From Epiperipatus broadwayi (taxonomy: Eukaryota > Onychophora > Udeonychophora > Euonychophora > Peripatidae): a stretch of DNA of 64,000 bases. The position numbers and the translations under genes were made by a program. Below the pieces are notes generated by a model that saw nothing but the letters and a program-made list of their open reading frames with translations, did no database searches and had not been told where the DNA came from. Location: positions 3,209,443-3,273,442 of the forward strand of contig JAQFVV010000111.1 in NCBI GenBank assembly GCA_028023455.1, written 5' to 3'. Below are positions 34,796 through 47,400 of the stretch, in pieces (positions within the stretch are counted from its first letter, which is position 1; each line of letters opens with the position of its first letter).

Positions 34796-35780
34796 TATAC
34801 ATTTTATTATATATATATATTGTATCCTTTCCTTAAAGGAAAAACTACTGAACAAAAGAGAATCTGGCTTACTTAGGATATAATTATAATGAACCACAGT
34901 TAGGTTACATAAACAATGACTATTAAAATAATATACATTAAAACTAGCTCAAGATACTATGCTAACATAAAGTATCTAATAAAACAATATTTTTCAATAA
35001 TTAAATATAAAAAAACTTATTGAATTAAAATATCATAATACCTAGGTTCATAATAATTAATTAGAGTTCCAACTATAATATTCAATCTATTCATGTCAAT
35101 AATAAATTCAATTTATAACTAGCTCAAGATTATAAACAAAATAAGGTTCTATCAAAACAACAAATATAATTATGAAACTCTTAACATGAGATGTTCAGTA
35201 AGGTACACTGGTTTAAACATTGGGAATACATCCCAAAAAGATACACTCCCAATGGCATATGAATATTACCCCTCCAAATGCACATAACATAACTACCATA
35301 TAATACTTTCATGCCTTTAAAACACACATCTAATAATCCTAAAATAAGATTTATGAATTTATTACAGAAATAACAATAAATTACTTAATATTCATTTTAT
35401 AAATGTATCGATATAGAAATATGTCGTTACATTAATTTAAAATAAAAACTTAAAAGTTCGCAAATAAAAGTAAAAAACTAAACGCTAAAATTAAAATGTT
35501 TGTTAAACGTATATACATTCGCACAGATGCCAAACTTTAAAAATATTTTTTTTTTAAAAAAAACAAATAAGTATTTGAACGTACTTTTTTTATAAAAAAA
35601 AAAGTACAAGATTTAAAAATAAAAACAGGTATTAATTAATGTAATCTGTAAATGGAAATGATTGTTTATGAATTATCGAAAACCAAGCTAGCCTTGGGCT
35701 CTTGTATGATTAAAATGATCTGATGAAAGATAGATAAGAAAATAAAGAGAAATTAGCTTGACCAATGGAAGCACTAAGCC
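34796..35780. other. AT-rich DNA with a weak repeat and a small hairpin
   Basis: About 34,860-35,290 shares ctagctcaaga-, aaggttc- and caatggcata-type blocks with 44,420-44,720. It may be an old interspersed repeat. A short perfect hairpin (gtac plus a T run against an A run plus gtac) lies near 35,580-35,607. No gene is seen. Confidence 0.4.
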
Positions 35781-35784
35781 TTGG

Positions 35785-36166
35785 CTCGGACCCTAACGAA
35801 AGTGATGGATTAGTGACGTTTTGTTAATTGAATCCATGTGGATAATATAAAAAGGGAAATACAGTTTTCTCTGGAGTTCCAGTGTTGTGTGTTTGAGAGT
35901 TGTGGTAGGACGCACATACCACACTCTATTTAAAAAAGAAAAAGGAAAAGACTGTGATACCTTGAACCAGCTATTGCCATCTCCAGAACATTATCTTCCA
36001 ATGGAGGCGTCACGGGAATTAAAAACAGGAACCTGGACTCTTCTACCATAAGCTATATGAAATGAACAATTATTAAAATCAATTAAGAACTTTCGTCAAG
36101 TTTTATAAATTGATAAACAAGCCAACTTGAATGTTAAAAACGGACTCTTTTCTGACTTTTGTAAGT
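35785..36166 (+). promoter_or_regulatory. Promoter-like segment with possible non-coding first exon
   Basis: An inverted-CCAAT-type stretch (gaccaatggaag, about 35,760) and a TATA-like atataaaaaggg (about 35,847) are correctly spaced ahead of a less AT-rich transcribed-looking stretch. That stretch ends at a consensus donor, gtaagt, at 36,161-36,166. No long open frame starts in it, so it would be a 5' UTR exon or the U3/R part of a solo LTR. No partner exon was identified. Confidence 0.35.
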
Positions 36167-37570
36167 TTAAAATCAATTAATAATGTTTAATTTTATATGT
36201 TTTCCGATTGATAAAAATCATTTCCATTTTTTTCTTCTCTTATTGTATAAATTATTTGTTGTTTAAATTTTAAATGAGGGAATTTAAGGTTGGGTATAGA
36301 CGTTGCATAGATTCGTTAGCGGTTGATAATGTTGTGGTTTTCACATTCGATTAGAATATATGTCAACGATATCACTGCAAGCATCTTACGATGAATGCTA
36401 ATGGGATTTGTATATTCCCTATGCAAGTGACGTTTATCGATGACTTTGTATTTTGATCGGTTGTGTTTAATTTGGAATGTTTTTGACCGTGGAATCTGTG
36501 CAGCTGATCTGTACTCAACATTTTAAAACAAATTTTATAAAATGCATTTGTGCAAACGTATCTAAATGTTAAATTTAAGTCCGGTGTGAATGGCTATATA
36601 GTTTTGTAAACTTATATTAAGGGAGGGTAATCTTAGGTTATTCATTTCGTAGTTGAATTGGTTCAATGGATTGGATATATTTGTGTAATTGTAGATGTAG
36701 TATGAGGTCCGCTATGGGCAGGATTATAGATATACGCCACACACCCTCTGTTTGCCTATGGATGGGTTTGTAAGTCGTCAGAAGACTGCAGTCCATTCCT
36801 ATGGAGTTTTTTGTTTATTGTTCTACTTGCCAACAGATGTAACATTCCTGTTGGTGGAGAGTCAATGTCTTCTCTATTTCTACTTATTGTTCAGATGTAC
36901 ATTCCTGACAGTATAGTATTTTGTGTTGTCGTATCATGCTACATTGAATACATGAATGTATCAGATGGATTGGCGCCAGTTGATTGCGAAATTTATTGCC
37001 TAAGGTTAAATCAGGGAAGAATATTTTCTTTTCAAATGCAGATCTATGTAGTCTATTCATACTTGACTATCTAAATAAAATATTAAACTCATTGAAACTT
37101 AGTTAAATGTAAAATTAAAAGTTAATATAACAATCTAAAATGTTAAACTTATTCCTCAACATTTAAATGTTATTTTATATGTGTGTAAATAAATATTTTT
37201 ATGTGTTAATTTCTGGCAGTGGCTTTTATTTATTTATATTTAAGATATAGATTTTTATCTCTGCATCTCCGCTGAGCTAGTGACTTGGGCTAATGATCGG
37301 AATATTTAAATAAAGTGGAATCTTAACAGCGCGTATCTGCCTACTCTATAAATTTTTCTAGTCTCAAATGCCTAGATGGCGCCCTGGTAGTTGCAGATAT
37401 TGTTTTTGTGGTTAGATTCGATCTTTATTTTCATTTTGATCGTTATATAAAATATTAACTAATAACTTTGCACATCATCTTTCAATATAAAATTTACAAT
37501 TCTCCATAATAATAATAAAAAATAATAATAACCTGATTCATTTTTAACAAACAAATAACAAAATAAATAA
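36167..37570. other. Less AT-rich DNA downstream of the promoter-like segment
   Basis: An 87-codon plus-strand frame at 36,811-37,074 opens with TTG rather than ATG and is followed at once by an ATAAAATATTAAA stretch. It has hydrophobic segments but no known motif, and I do not accept it as a gene. The stretch may be old transposon or UTR sequence. Confidence 0.3.
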
Positions 37571-37610
37571 ATAAATTAATTCCCATAATTAAATATGATG
37601 AAGGATTTTA

Positions 37611-37822
37611 CATGATATGAAGACTGCATGGTACAGTCGAAACTGTAATCAATAATAAGGTTTTTGTTGAAAAATGAAAAGTGTAAGATTTTTGAGAAGA
37701 GTAAAATGAAGGATAGAGAAGGTTAAAAGAAGAGAATAAAATCTGATGAAGACTGCATTGTACAGTTGAAACTGTAATCAATAATAATTTTTTTTTTGCT
37801 GAAAAGTGTAAGATTTTTGAAA
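37611..37822 (+). repeat. Family C PLE-like terminus, tandem pair
   Basis: Copy 1 (about 37,611-37,698) and copy 2 (about 37,739-37,822) each carry gaagactgcat, tacagt[c/t]gaaactgtaatc, caataataa and gtgtaagatttttga. Copy 2 keeps CTGATGA at 37,743-37,749. Copy 1 has GATATGA. Stem II is GACTG..CAGTC in copy 1 and GACTG..CAGTT in copy 2, then GAAAC. An extra A sits between CTGATGA and stem II. They are non-coding termini of a third PLE-like family. Confidence 0.65.
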
Positions 37823-37829
37823 TTCAATA

Positions 37830-40800
37830 TTATATCTAACTCTTACAAAATTAGTAAACATAAAAAAATAAACATCAAAATAAATACAACAATAAGCAAC
37901 TAAAATAACTTACTGACTCTCAATATTAAATTTACTTAATAATTAAAATTTAATAATAAAAAACGTAAATAATATAATAAGATTTTAAGTAAGCATTGTA
38001 CAATCTCTCTTTGCTTAATGAAACATTCTTACAAATATAATGTTTTATAATATTGTGATAATATCAAATATCTCTCATTGGTGTTATATCAGTTTTAAAA
38101 TAATTACTAATGATTATATCTTCTATGACAATAATATACTTTGTTACTTAATCAACTATAATAGAAATAATATCTAAGTAATCTTTATGGATCATGTGCC
38201 AAATAAGTAATATTTCAAATTATTAATTTCTGTGGATCGTGCATGTAGAATAAAAAATTAAATAACACACAGATAAATCACAACTCAATTAGAATGTTTT
38301 AAAAAACAGTTAACAAATTTATTTATAAAATAATATCATACTATTACAATATAATAACAACATAACATAAAAAATATATATTTACAAAAGTAAAATAAGA
38401 ATTAACATTATTTAACATAAAAAAAAACTATTTACAATAAAACTTATCAATAAATACAAGAAATGAAATAAGAATAGCCTTCACACCAGCTATTTTAAAA
38501 TAACATAAAACTTACAACAGTAATGATAATATGTAATATTCATTCAGTAAAATAGTATTCTATCATTTGTATTGGGAATAGTTACAATAAATTTTTTAAT
38601 TTTTAAAAAAGTTTTAATATTATACTTATTCGACTATAAAATATATTTCTTATGATGTAAACACATGAATATAAGTTTATATTTTAAAATACACTGTCTA
38701 AAGTCCAACAAACAAAATATTTAAAAAAAAAATTATTAAAGACTTTTTTTGTAGTTTAGCAAAGTATTATCCTGATATTTGAATATCAGAAAATTTTAAT
38801 AAAAAATATGAATATTTCCCTCTATAAAAAATAACTGTTATGCAAAAATATTTAAGAGTTAATTTCATAAATTTTTGTAGCTTAAATAGGTTTGAATTAT
38901 TTATAATAAAATTTAAAAAACTATCCATAAATTATATTTTTTGACATTTGTATTACTTTTTGTTTTATACTCTTATATTCATTATATCATTCAAAATCAT
39001 TTTCACTATTCTTATTTTCATTCCAATTTGAATATGCATCTGTTTGAGCTAAGTGCTCTCTAATATTTATATAAGTATCAATTATTTCTCTCTTGTATTT
39101 TATACTATGATAATTATCAAATATTTCAACATCATCTGCAAAAGAAATTTCTGCTTACTACATCTTGCCCTATCACAAAATTATCTACTTCAAACAGTTT
39201 AGTCATTACTTTACCAACTTATAAAACTATCTTCTATGATGGTACTTGTGGTGATAGATAGTGATTAAACTGTTGGGCATGGAATAATAACAAGAATGAC
39301 TCAAAAGAATAAAATAATATTATCATGGGTACAGGGCAAATGATAAGAGATGGTCCATGTTCATTGGGCATGTAAGATTCAAATCATGGCTCTTTTATAG
39401 CACTTATTGATGATAAGGAATTGCAACTGTCCATGGAAAGAGAAATATACAGCCCTATTATCTGTATATTTTAATAACTTTAAAATATGGAAATATAATT
39501 TATATACAACAGTTTTCAACATATTCCTAAACACCTAATATTTCATATCAGTATTATTACTCTCCCAATTACCATCCTATATCTTTCACACTGAATAAAT
39601 CACTCAACATCATAAAATATGCAAACTGCATTCTAAAATAACTTCCAAAACACAATATTAAAGAAACAACAAAGATCTAAATTTATTTCAAGATGTTTTG
39701 TAAAAATTTTTATGAACAAATGATCTTGATAAACATACATCAATACTGTACATTTTATTTATTTGTTATAATATAATTTAGAGATCAATATTATGTTTTT
39801 TGTATTTCAACAGATAAAATTCATAAAAATAACATATTAATAATTTAACAAAGTTATATAATGAATGCATATTCAAGAATTCACATTAAAATAAATATTT
39901 AAAATATCCTTGGATGTTTTCAAACATTCATCCACATTTATCAATTCTATCATAAGATACACATGATGATAATTTTATCAATGGTTTATTCCATTGTTCA
40001 ATATTAAATTCAAGCAATGTGAAATATTAATCTTAAAATACTAATTAGGATATACATCTTTTCTTAAATAAAAGAAAAACATAATTATTAAGCAAAATGT
40101 AATCTAAATAACAATAAACAATTACCAATGATGTCATTATATTGATAAGATCATTCGTGGTCATCCACTTCTTAAACTATACATTAAAGAAAAAAACCAA
40201 TTACAATTGAAATTTGCCTTGTTCAAAAAATTACTTTCTGAATACCCATTTGTTTTTTTTTAAATATAATAATAAAGTTAATTTTTTTTAAAATTATATA
40301 ATAACAACATGTTAGTTTTAAAATAAAAAAATTGTAATTTTTAAATACTAATGCTAAATGTAATATTAAAAAAAAAGTTTTAAAGTTATGCAAATTTGCT
40401 TATCAGGAATCTTGCACTGTTGCCTAGTTACAGTTGAACAGCTTTGTGCACAAATCATACTCATATCTTGTCTTGGTGCCATATTGAAGAAATGTACAAA
40501 TAATAATATTAAAATACAGTAAAAATCCAAGAAGAATATTAATCATCCTGAAAAAATAATTGTTCATTCCAGTTTTTTTCCACTTGGCATTTATTCAGGC
40601 ATATATTTTTAAAAAAATAATTTACAGATCCATTTATGAAAATATTTCTTATGTATGTTTCAGACATTATGTATAGCTGATATATTGCAGTAAATATAAC
40701 ATACATAATCTTTATTAGTCAGAATATTAGTAGAAACATTATATAATATGTTATTTATTTAATATGTTTATCAGCAGACAGGTAGACCATGAATTAAAAT

Positions 40801-41340
40801 AAATATTTCTTTCTCTAAAAATTTATGATTTTATATTCTTTTCAGCATATATTTTTTCACTAAATATTTTTCTTTTCCAGATAAAAAAACACCTATATCA
40901 TTCCAATATTTATTAACTGATAATATTTTTAATATTTTAAAAAACATATTAGAGTTCATTATTTACAGATAAATTGTTAAAATATAATCCTTTTAAAAGT
41001 ATAAAAAAAACATTCAAAAGTCATCTTCAATTTGTTTTAAATACATCATTCTTAAAATGTAAGTCCATTTTTATTTATTTAAAGACAAATCAAATGTGAT
41101 TTATTACTATCAATTATATAAAAAACCTGACCTTTATTATATCATAAATGATTTTAAGTTCAGTTTTAAAACATAGATGCAGAGTCTTAATTTTTTTTTC
41201 TTTTTTTAAATTTAACACTGTGATAAAGATTTTTAATAAATATCCAATTCCTCTTAATTAACCTTAATAAATTAGCTGTATTGCAATATGATAAAGTCAT
41301 TTCAAATAAATGATCACTGACTCCAAATATATTATTTATA
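37830..41340. other. Long AT-rich stretch, A-rich on the + strand
   Basis: Very AT-rich, with no recognised exon or transposon. The + strand is richer in A than T. If the minus-strand terminal exon at 41,356-41,457 is real, the nearest part could be its 3' UTR. No convincing poly(A) signal was pinned down. Confidence 0.4.
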
Positions 41341-41355
41341 AAAATTACAAAGTTC

Positions 41356-41457
41356 TTACAAAACTCCGGTTTTGTTGCAGTATTTTTCTTGATATTTGTT
41401 ATTCATTTTCCCAATATTTAAGTAGGCACTATCACATTTCATAAAATTATTGAGGTC
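41356..41457 (-). CDS. Possible terminal coding exon, unknown protein
   Basis: On the minus strand a pyrimidine-rich acceptor (ccacttgaactttgtttag) is followed by an open frame of 33 codons and TAA. It starts DLNNFMKCDSAYLNIG and ends EKYCNKTGVL. Amino-acid composition is balanced for such AT-rich DNA, with two Cys and several Lys/Asn. The protein is not recognised and no upstream exon was found on the minus strand, so this rests on the acceptor and frame alone. A chance open segment remains possible. Confidence 0.35.
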   Translation of the reverse strand, partial: DLNNFMKCDSAYLNIGKMNNKYQEKYCNKTGVL

Positions 41458-41459
41458 CT

Positions 41460-43525
41460 AAACAAAGTTCAAGTGGAACAAATGGATAAGGAACTTTGGT
41501 GTTTAGTGAATCATTATTTAAGTAGTTATTCCAATTATATTTTCCAAAAACACTTAAGTAAAATAATAATAATTTAAAAGAAATTACTATTGTCACAATA
41601 TAAAAAATATAGTTATAAATTTCAAACTAAATCTGTTTTAAACCAAATCTGTAAATCATTAAGAATCTATGAAAATCTATAAAAAAACCTATCTAAACTG
41701 CTTTCAACCTCTTTTTTATACTTGTCTTAATCCAGTGATTTCATTCATCAATACTGCTTATGCAAATTTGCTTATTTACATGACTACATCAATATGATTT
41801 TTAAAATTAAGTTTTAAAACTATGAATCATCAATATTAAATATGATTAAATCATTTAATACTCTAAATATTAAACATTTTTATCCCCAAAAAATTAAATA
41901 TCCTTATTGAAACAATTTTTAATACTTTAATAACTTAAAATTGATTTAAAAAATAAAATATTATACCTGAATAAAATAATAATAATTTTAATTATTATTT
42001 TTCTAATATTATCTCGACTGACTATTTGCTACACTTTATTATATATCAAATTTTTGTTAACAAGCTAAAATTGAAGTTTTCTTTCTCTAACTTTGTGAAA
42101 GCACATGTATTCACACAATCACCTAATCATGTGATACTTCCAGTACTTTTTAAACTAATATTAAATTTACTTATTATTTTAAATAATATTTTAAACAAAA
42201 ATAATTATCTTAAACATATAATATAAAATATTTATCACTATAATTAAGATATGCTACCATTGTAGTATCTTTTAAATATAATAAATTAAAATTAATACTA
42301 TATTTTAGTCCATTTACTGTATCACTTTATATTTCATTAATCTTACAATGAGTTCAAACTATCTAAAATATCTTTATAGGTTTCTATTCTACTGAGTTTG
42401 AACCTCTGTTATCTATAACATTTAAATTATGTTAGAAAAAAACCTAAATTAAATTTTTTTTAATATAATTTTTTCAATCCTATCTAACTGTCTGTACTTA
42501 CTGTAAAGGGTACATATATAGCAGTTTTAGATATATAAGTAATTTAGATAGAAGAACATCATCTTATCATAGGTTTGTAAAAATGAGATATTTTTTTCTG
42601 CTTTGAGATTTATAATTGAAACCTTTATAAATAATATGCTCATTTAAAAATCTGGCTGTTAAATAAAATCACATTGCATTTACAGTGCTGTCAATGAATA
42701 TTGTAGTAGGCTCTAAATATCAGTGGCCATATGTACTTTTAAAGCATTGATGAGGATTGTGGATTATTCATAGCATATGTGTGAAAAAGGTTTTTAATCT
42801 AATTTATATATGTAAACAGTAGCAATGAGTTAATCTCAAAATATTGCATACAAATATTTAACCCAGTAAATTCTTATTTATTATATAATATTTAAATTTA
42901 AATCATTATTGGCAGAAATAAAGACAAAAGAGATTTTATAATTGCCAGATATATATAGCATGTTTTAAATATTTAGAAATAAATTTTTGATTGATTAAAA
43001 ATTCATCTCTTCTTGTAAAATCTCTGTAGACAATTCTCCTGTTATATGAAGAAGGAAGAAGCTAAATAGGTATTTCTTTTAATTTTACAAATGTATTGGC
43101 ATGTGCTGACACTAGAGGGCTATTTAATTATATTTAAACAGTTTCAATGAGTTAATGTCAAAATAATTTACAAAACTCATATATAGCACATCTATGTTGC
43201 ATAACTTATTTAATTTAAAATAAATTATGTATATTTTATTTTATTTTAATTTAAGTCTAAATTATTATCTATATTTTAGTTGTAATTTAAAAAATAAATA
43301 TTTTAAATATTTTTTTTTGCAATATGAAATAGAAATTTATGTAATTCATAACTTTTGTGTACATAAAAAGCAGTCCTATGACTATCAAGATATTATTTGG
43401 CTTTAAAGTAAAATGGTTTATAGTTTTGAAAAATGTTTTTAGTTTCTGAAATTTGGTAGATTTTTTTTTTTTACAAAAATTAATTTCAAAATTATCAATT
43501 GCTTTTGGTTAGTATAATTATATAC
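41460..43525. other. AT-rich DNA, nothing firm
   Basis: A minus-strand acceptor-like site near 43,045 (ccttcttcatataacag) is followed by a short open stretch, but no donor was seen. aacagt..caatgagttaat recurs at about 42,822 and 43,138, hinting at an old local duplication. Confidence 0.35.
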
Positions 43526-43852
43526 AATATAGATCATTAAAACAGGCAAAACTCTTCATACAGTAGTGACACTCAGTGCAAACCCGAGTAATCAATTGAT
43601 GCAGAAGACTTATACATAAAATTCCTATCTAGTGCTTACTCATCCAATATCTCCAAACTAGTTTTTAACTTGTGGCTTTTGAGTAGGCACTAGATAGGGA
43701 TTTTATGCCCAAGCTTTCTGGCATCCATTGATTATTCTGGCTTACACTGAGTGTTACTACTGTATGGAGAGTTTTGTCTATTTTAATAACAGTTATGAGC
43801 AAGCATAAGAAATGATGATCATGTGATGTTAATTGGTTTAATATGGATCATT
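43526..43852. mobile_element. Family A element with inverted arm and 13-bp target-site duplication (A8)
   Basis: An antisense arm (about 43,539-43,679) is fused to a truncated sense unit (about 43,680-43,839). They join in the middle of the ribozyme-like core, so neither half keeps CTGATGA. The flanks are aatatagatcatt at 43,526-43,538 and aatatggatcatt at 43,840-43,852 (one difference). Confidence 0.8.
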
Positions 43853-43859
43853 GTCTGAA

Positions 43860-44215
43860 AATCTTAAATACAATTTATAAATATTAATTTTCTTTATTGC
43901 ATTTTAATTTGATTGACTTCATTAAAATTAATTTTTTTTTTTAAACTTTTTTTTTCAATTTGTATTTTTATGTATTTATTTTTATTTTTTTGTTAAAAAG
44001 AGATTTTTTTAATGTAATGACTTTTCAATAAAGTAATGTGATAAATTACATATATGTGCAGAAAAATATTTTATCACAATTTTTATAAATAATACAGAAT
44101 TTTAAAAATAATAAAATTTATAAAATGTTAAAAATAATAAAAAAGTAATAAATATTATTCAAACTTTATTGTAAATATAGGAAATTTAAATACAGATTTT
44201 CAAGCACTTTTCAAT
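43860..44215. other. Poly-A/T-rich DNA
   Basis: Long T and A runs; nothing recognised. Confidence 0.5.
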
Positions 44216-44217
44216 TA

Positions 44218-44405
44218 TCCAGACTATTTCATACCACTAATATATATAACCACACACATGTAGTAAAGATAAATAATCACCAATCGAAGTAGTTTGTGCT
44301 AAACCAGCACTCATCAGTTGATCCAGATCACCATCTCCCAAATATCTATATAATCAGTACTCAGTTTTATATTAAGATAGAAAATATTTATACTTTAATG
44401 GACAC
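44218..44405 (-). mobile_element. Family B PLE-like terminus, antisense copy
   Basis: It shares with 49,370-49,500 and 55,510-55,700 the blocks gtagtaaagataaataatca, the ribozyme-like core, gatcaccatctc and a trailing tactttaatggaca. On the minus strand the core is CTGATGA (44,311-44,317) with a fully paired stem II GTGCT-GGTTT-AGCAC. The GAAA box is shortened to AAA. Non-coding. Confidence 0.75.
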
Positions 44406-44409
44406 TAAT

Positions 44410-47400
44410 TATATATATATATATATTCTAACCTGTAATTATGCATCTTCACTTCCGGATAATATATGGTATAAAATAAAACAGGTTCTATCTCAGTTAA
44501 TAATTAATAACTAAAATATTCAGTACTAAAATTAAAATATTTCACTAGCTCAAATTTAAAATACGAATAAGGTTCAGTTTATAAAAATAAATTAAATAAA
44601 TATTCAATATTTTCATGAGACTTGAAGTGAAAATACAGGTGACAAGATAGATTACATTGAGCCAATATCCTACAGGATACTACCTCAATGGCATAAGAAC
44701 ACTATCCCCCTTTATTACTATTTTAAATAACAAACTCATAGTATTCTTACGACTTTAATAACTTCTACTCACTAAGATTAAACTAATAATTAAATCTTAA
44801 TCTTCTATTTAATAATAATCTAGCTCAATAAAATAATCTCAGGTTCATAAAGTTTATTCTAAGTTAATTTTAAAATACGGTAGTAAAATATGAGAAGGGA
44901 TTTTATGTCATAATCTACTACACTTAAACTAATAATAATAAATAACAATAATAATATTCTTCATGTAATGATATAATAAATACGTGGTAGCATTTTAATA
45001 ATCTGACAAACAAAATATGTGTGGCAACTGATAGCATATAATTTAATATAATATTGTGATAACTGATTTATGACCAATAAATAATGTAAGATTATGATTA
45101 TTTAATTATAATGAATACCAATAAAATATTTAAAATTCTTAAAATAATTCTTTATTTATCTTTTGTGCAAAATTATATATTTGTTTCAGTTATTATGCAT
45201 ATATCGTGTTTTCATGCAGCGATGTGGAGAAATAAATAACTCTGACACAAAATTTTTTAAATAACAAAATTTAACAAAGTTTATTACTAACAATAAATAA
45301 CTAAACAATTTATTTACATTATTTACAGTGGATATCCTTAACCTTTTTTTTTTTTTTACTTTACAGTTTGATTTACGAGTTATAAAAAAAATAATTTATA
45401 TTTCAATCATGTCTTTATTTAGATTTAGGACAAAATTTAAAAAAAATGTTATTATTTGGTTTCTCATCATGGTTAACTTATTACAAGTATATTTATCTAC
45501 TTTATTAGCAACAGCATTTTATCCTTAATATTATTAAACTATCTTATTTTTAAAAAAAATTCATATTTAGAACAAACATTCTATAGAAAACAAAATTTTA
45601 TAATGAGTATGGATTTCTCAAAATATTAAAAAAAAATTCATCTTGCAAAGTCAAAGATGTTACACAAACTATTATCCAAAATTCAGTACTAGATTTTAGT
45701 ATTTATCACACAATGTTTACTAATCATAATATATTCTTCTTTAAGCCTTACTTTAGTATGATATAAGTTTAATCATTAATAGATTTCTGTTAATCAATAA
45801 ACAAAAATATACTATGCATATTGTTTACATAATCTACTTTGTACTATTGTATTTTAAAAAAAATATGCAATACTTATTTTTCTCTTAAAAAAAAATAATA
45901 CTAAAGCATTTAAAATTATTATCACTTTTAAAAAATATCTTTGTTTAGATACCTTATTTTAAAAATTTTATATTTCATTTCCGAAATAAAATTCAAAATA
46001 TATTTTATGATTCTTTTCTTTCCCTAGGACACTTTGGATCTTCAATTTTAAGTTATAACATTCTGCTCCTTATAAGCAAATAAACTAATCTTATCCAAAA
46101 AACGATAGCACAACCTTAGTTCTAAATTATTTATCATTTCTCTTAAACATATCTTACTAAACGATGCAGTTACATGAAATAAAGATAGCGAAAACAGATG
46201 CATAGGATTAAGGAAGAAAGCTAGAGTATTATTCTTAACATATCTCAAAATCATGGCACAGTGCGAAGAGGTAGGACATTTATCTGCCTAATATCCTCTA
46301 GTACAGGGACGATGTTAAAGCTATTTCTTCAGCTTTATTAGAACATCAAATATTTAAAGTAATATAAACACTGTCCAAATAAAATGTGTATCAGTCATAG
46401 GGCTATGTTAACTATGCTGATAACCACATAAAGACTAAATATTATTCCCATTCCTTATCATATCCTATTTTAAATATACATCATCTTGGTTTCCTGCTAA
46501 CTATAGTACTTCCAAGCCACTATCTCAACATTATTTCTCAAGATTTTTCTACATCTTACATCGATAAAATAACTATCTGCATTTACAAAACAATAAATAA
46601 AATTCATTAATAGTTAAACAATCTTACTATCCCATAAGAAAAGTTGCTTACTTCATTGCTCTGTATGTTTAATCATATACGATCTACTTAGACAAGATTT
46701 GAATATCCAATGACATGAAAATTTTAAAAGAATCACATAATTATTTGTTATGTTGGATTATATTACTAATAAAAAAAAAAATAAAAAAAAATTGTCGTAT
46801 GCATATTTCCAAATCAATCCTATCTCATAATGTTTTTTTTTTTTTTTTAAATGTTGTATGAAATGCGGTACATTTATAATAAAAAAAAAACTTTTACACT
46901 TCATTCTTCCAATTTATAGATGATCTAAAGAAAACAAAAAAAAATATATACATTATAAATTATCAATAGTGATTATTATTACCAATAACCTTTATCTAGT
47001 CATCGTGTTCAGTAGGCTTTTCTTTATCCACTTGAGCATTGCAGATATAAAAAAAAATTCACACCCATACACTTTATATTAAAATATTTTTAGCTAAATT
47101 ATTAGATTGTTATATTATAAAATTTTAATATTAATAAATTAATGTTTTTATGTTTTTTCCTAATCTTATATAAAATTTTAGATTTAAACTAGGTTAACAA
47201 AATAAAAAGAATCAAAACTATAGTTACATATTTTCTTGACGATAGTTCCTGATAAATCCAAAATGCTTATTATTTTCTCTAGAGTTTTTCAAAAATGTTC
47301 TCCTCTAAGCGCGTTAAAGTTTAAGAATAAAATAATTATTAATCCATTTAGTAAAATTTAGAAAATAATCCTTGGTTTTAATTTTTAAGACGATAATATT

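Noticed and set aside
36811-37074. 87-codon frame with hydrophobic segments
   Set aside because: It begins at TTG with no in-frame upstream ATG, has no recognised motif and no splice partner.
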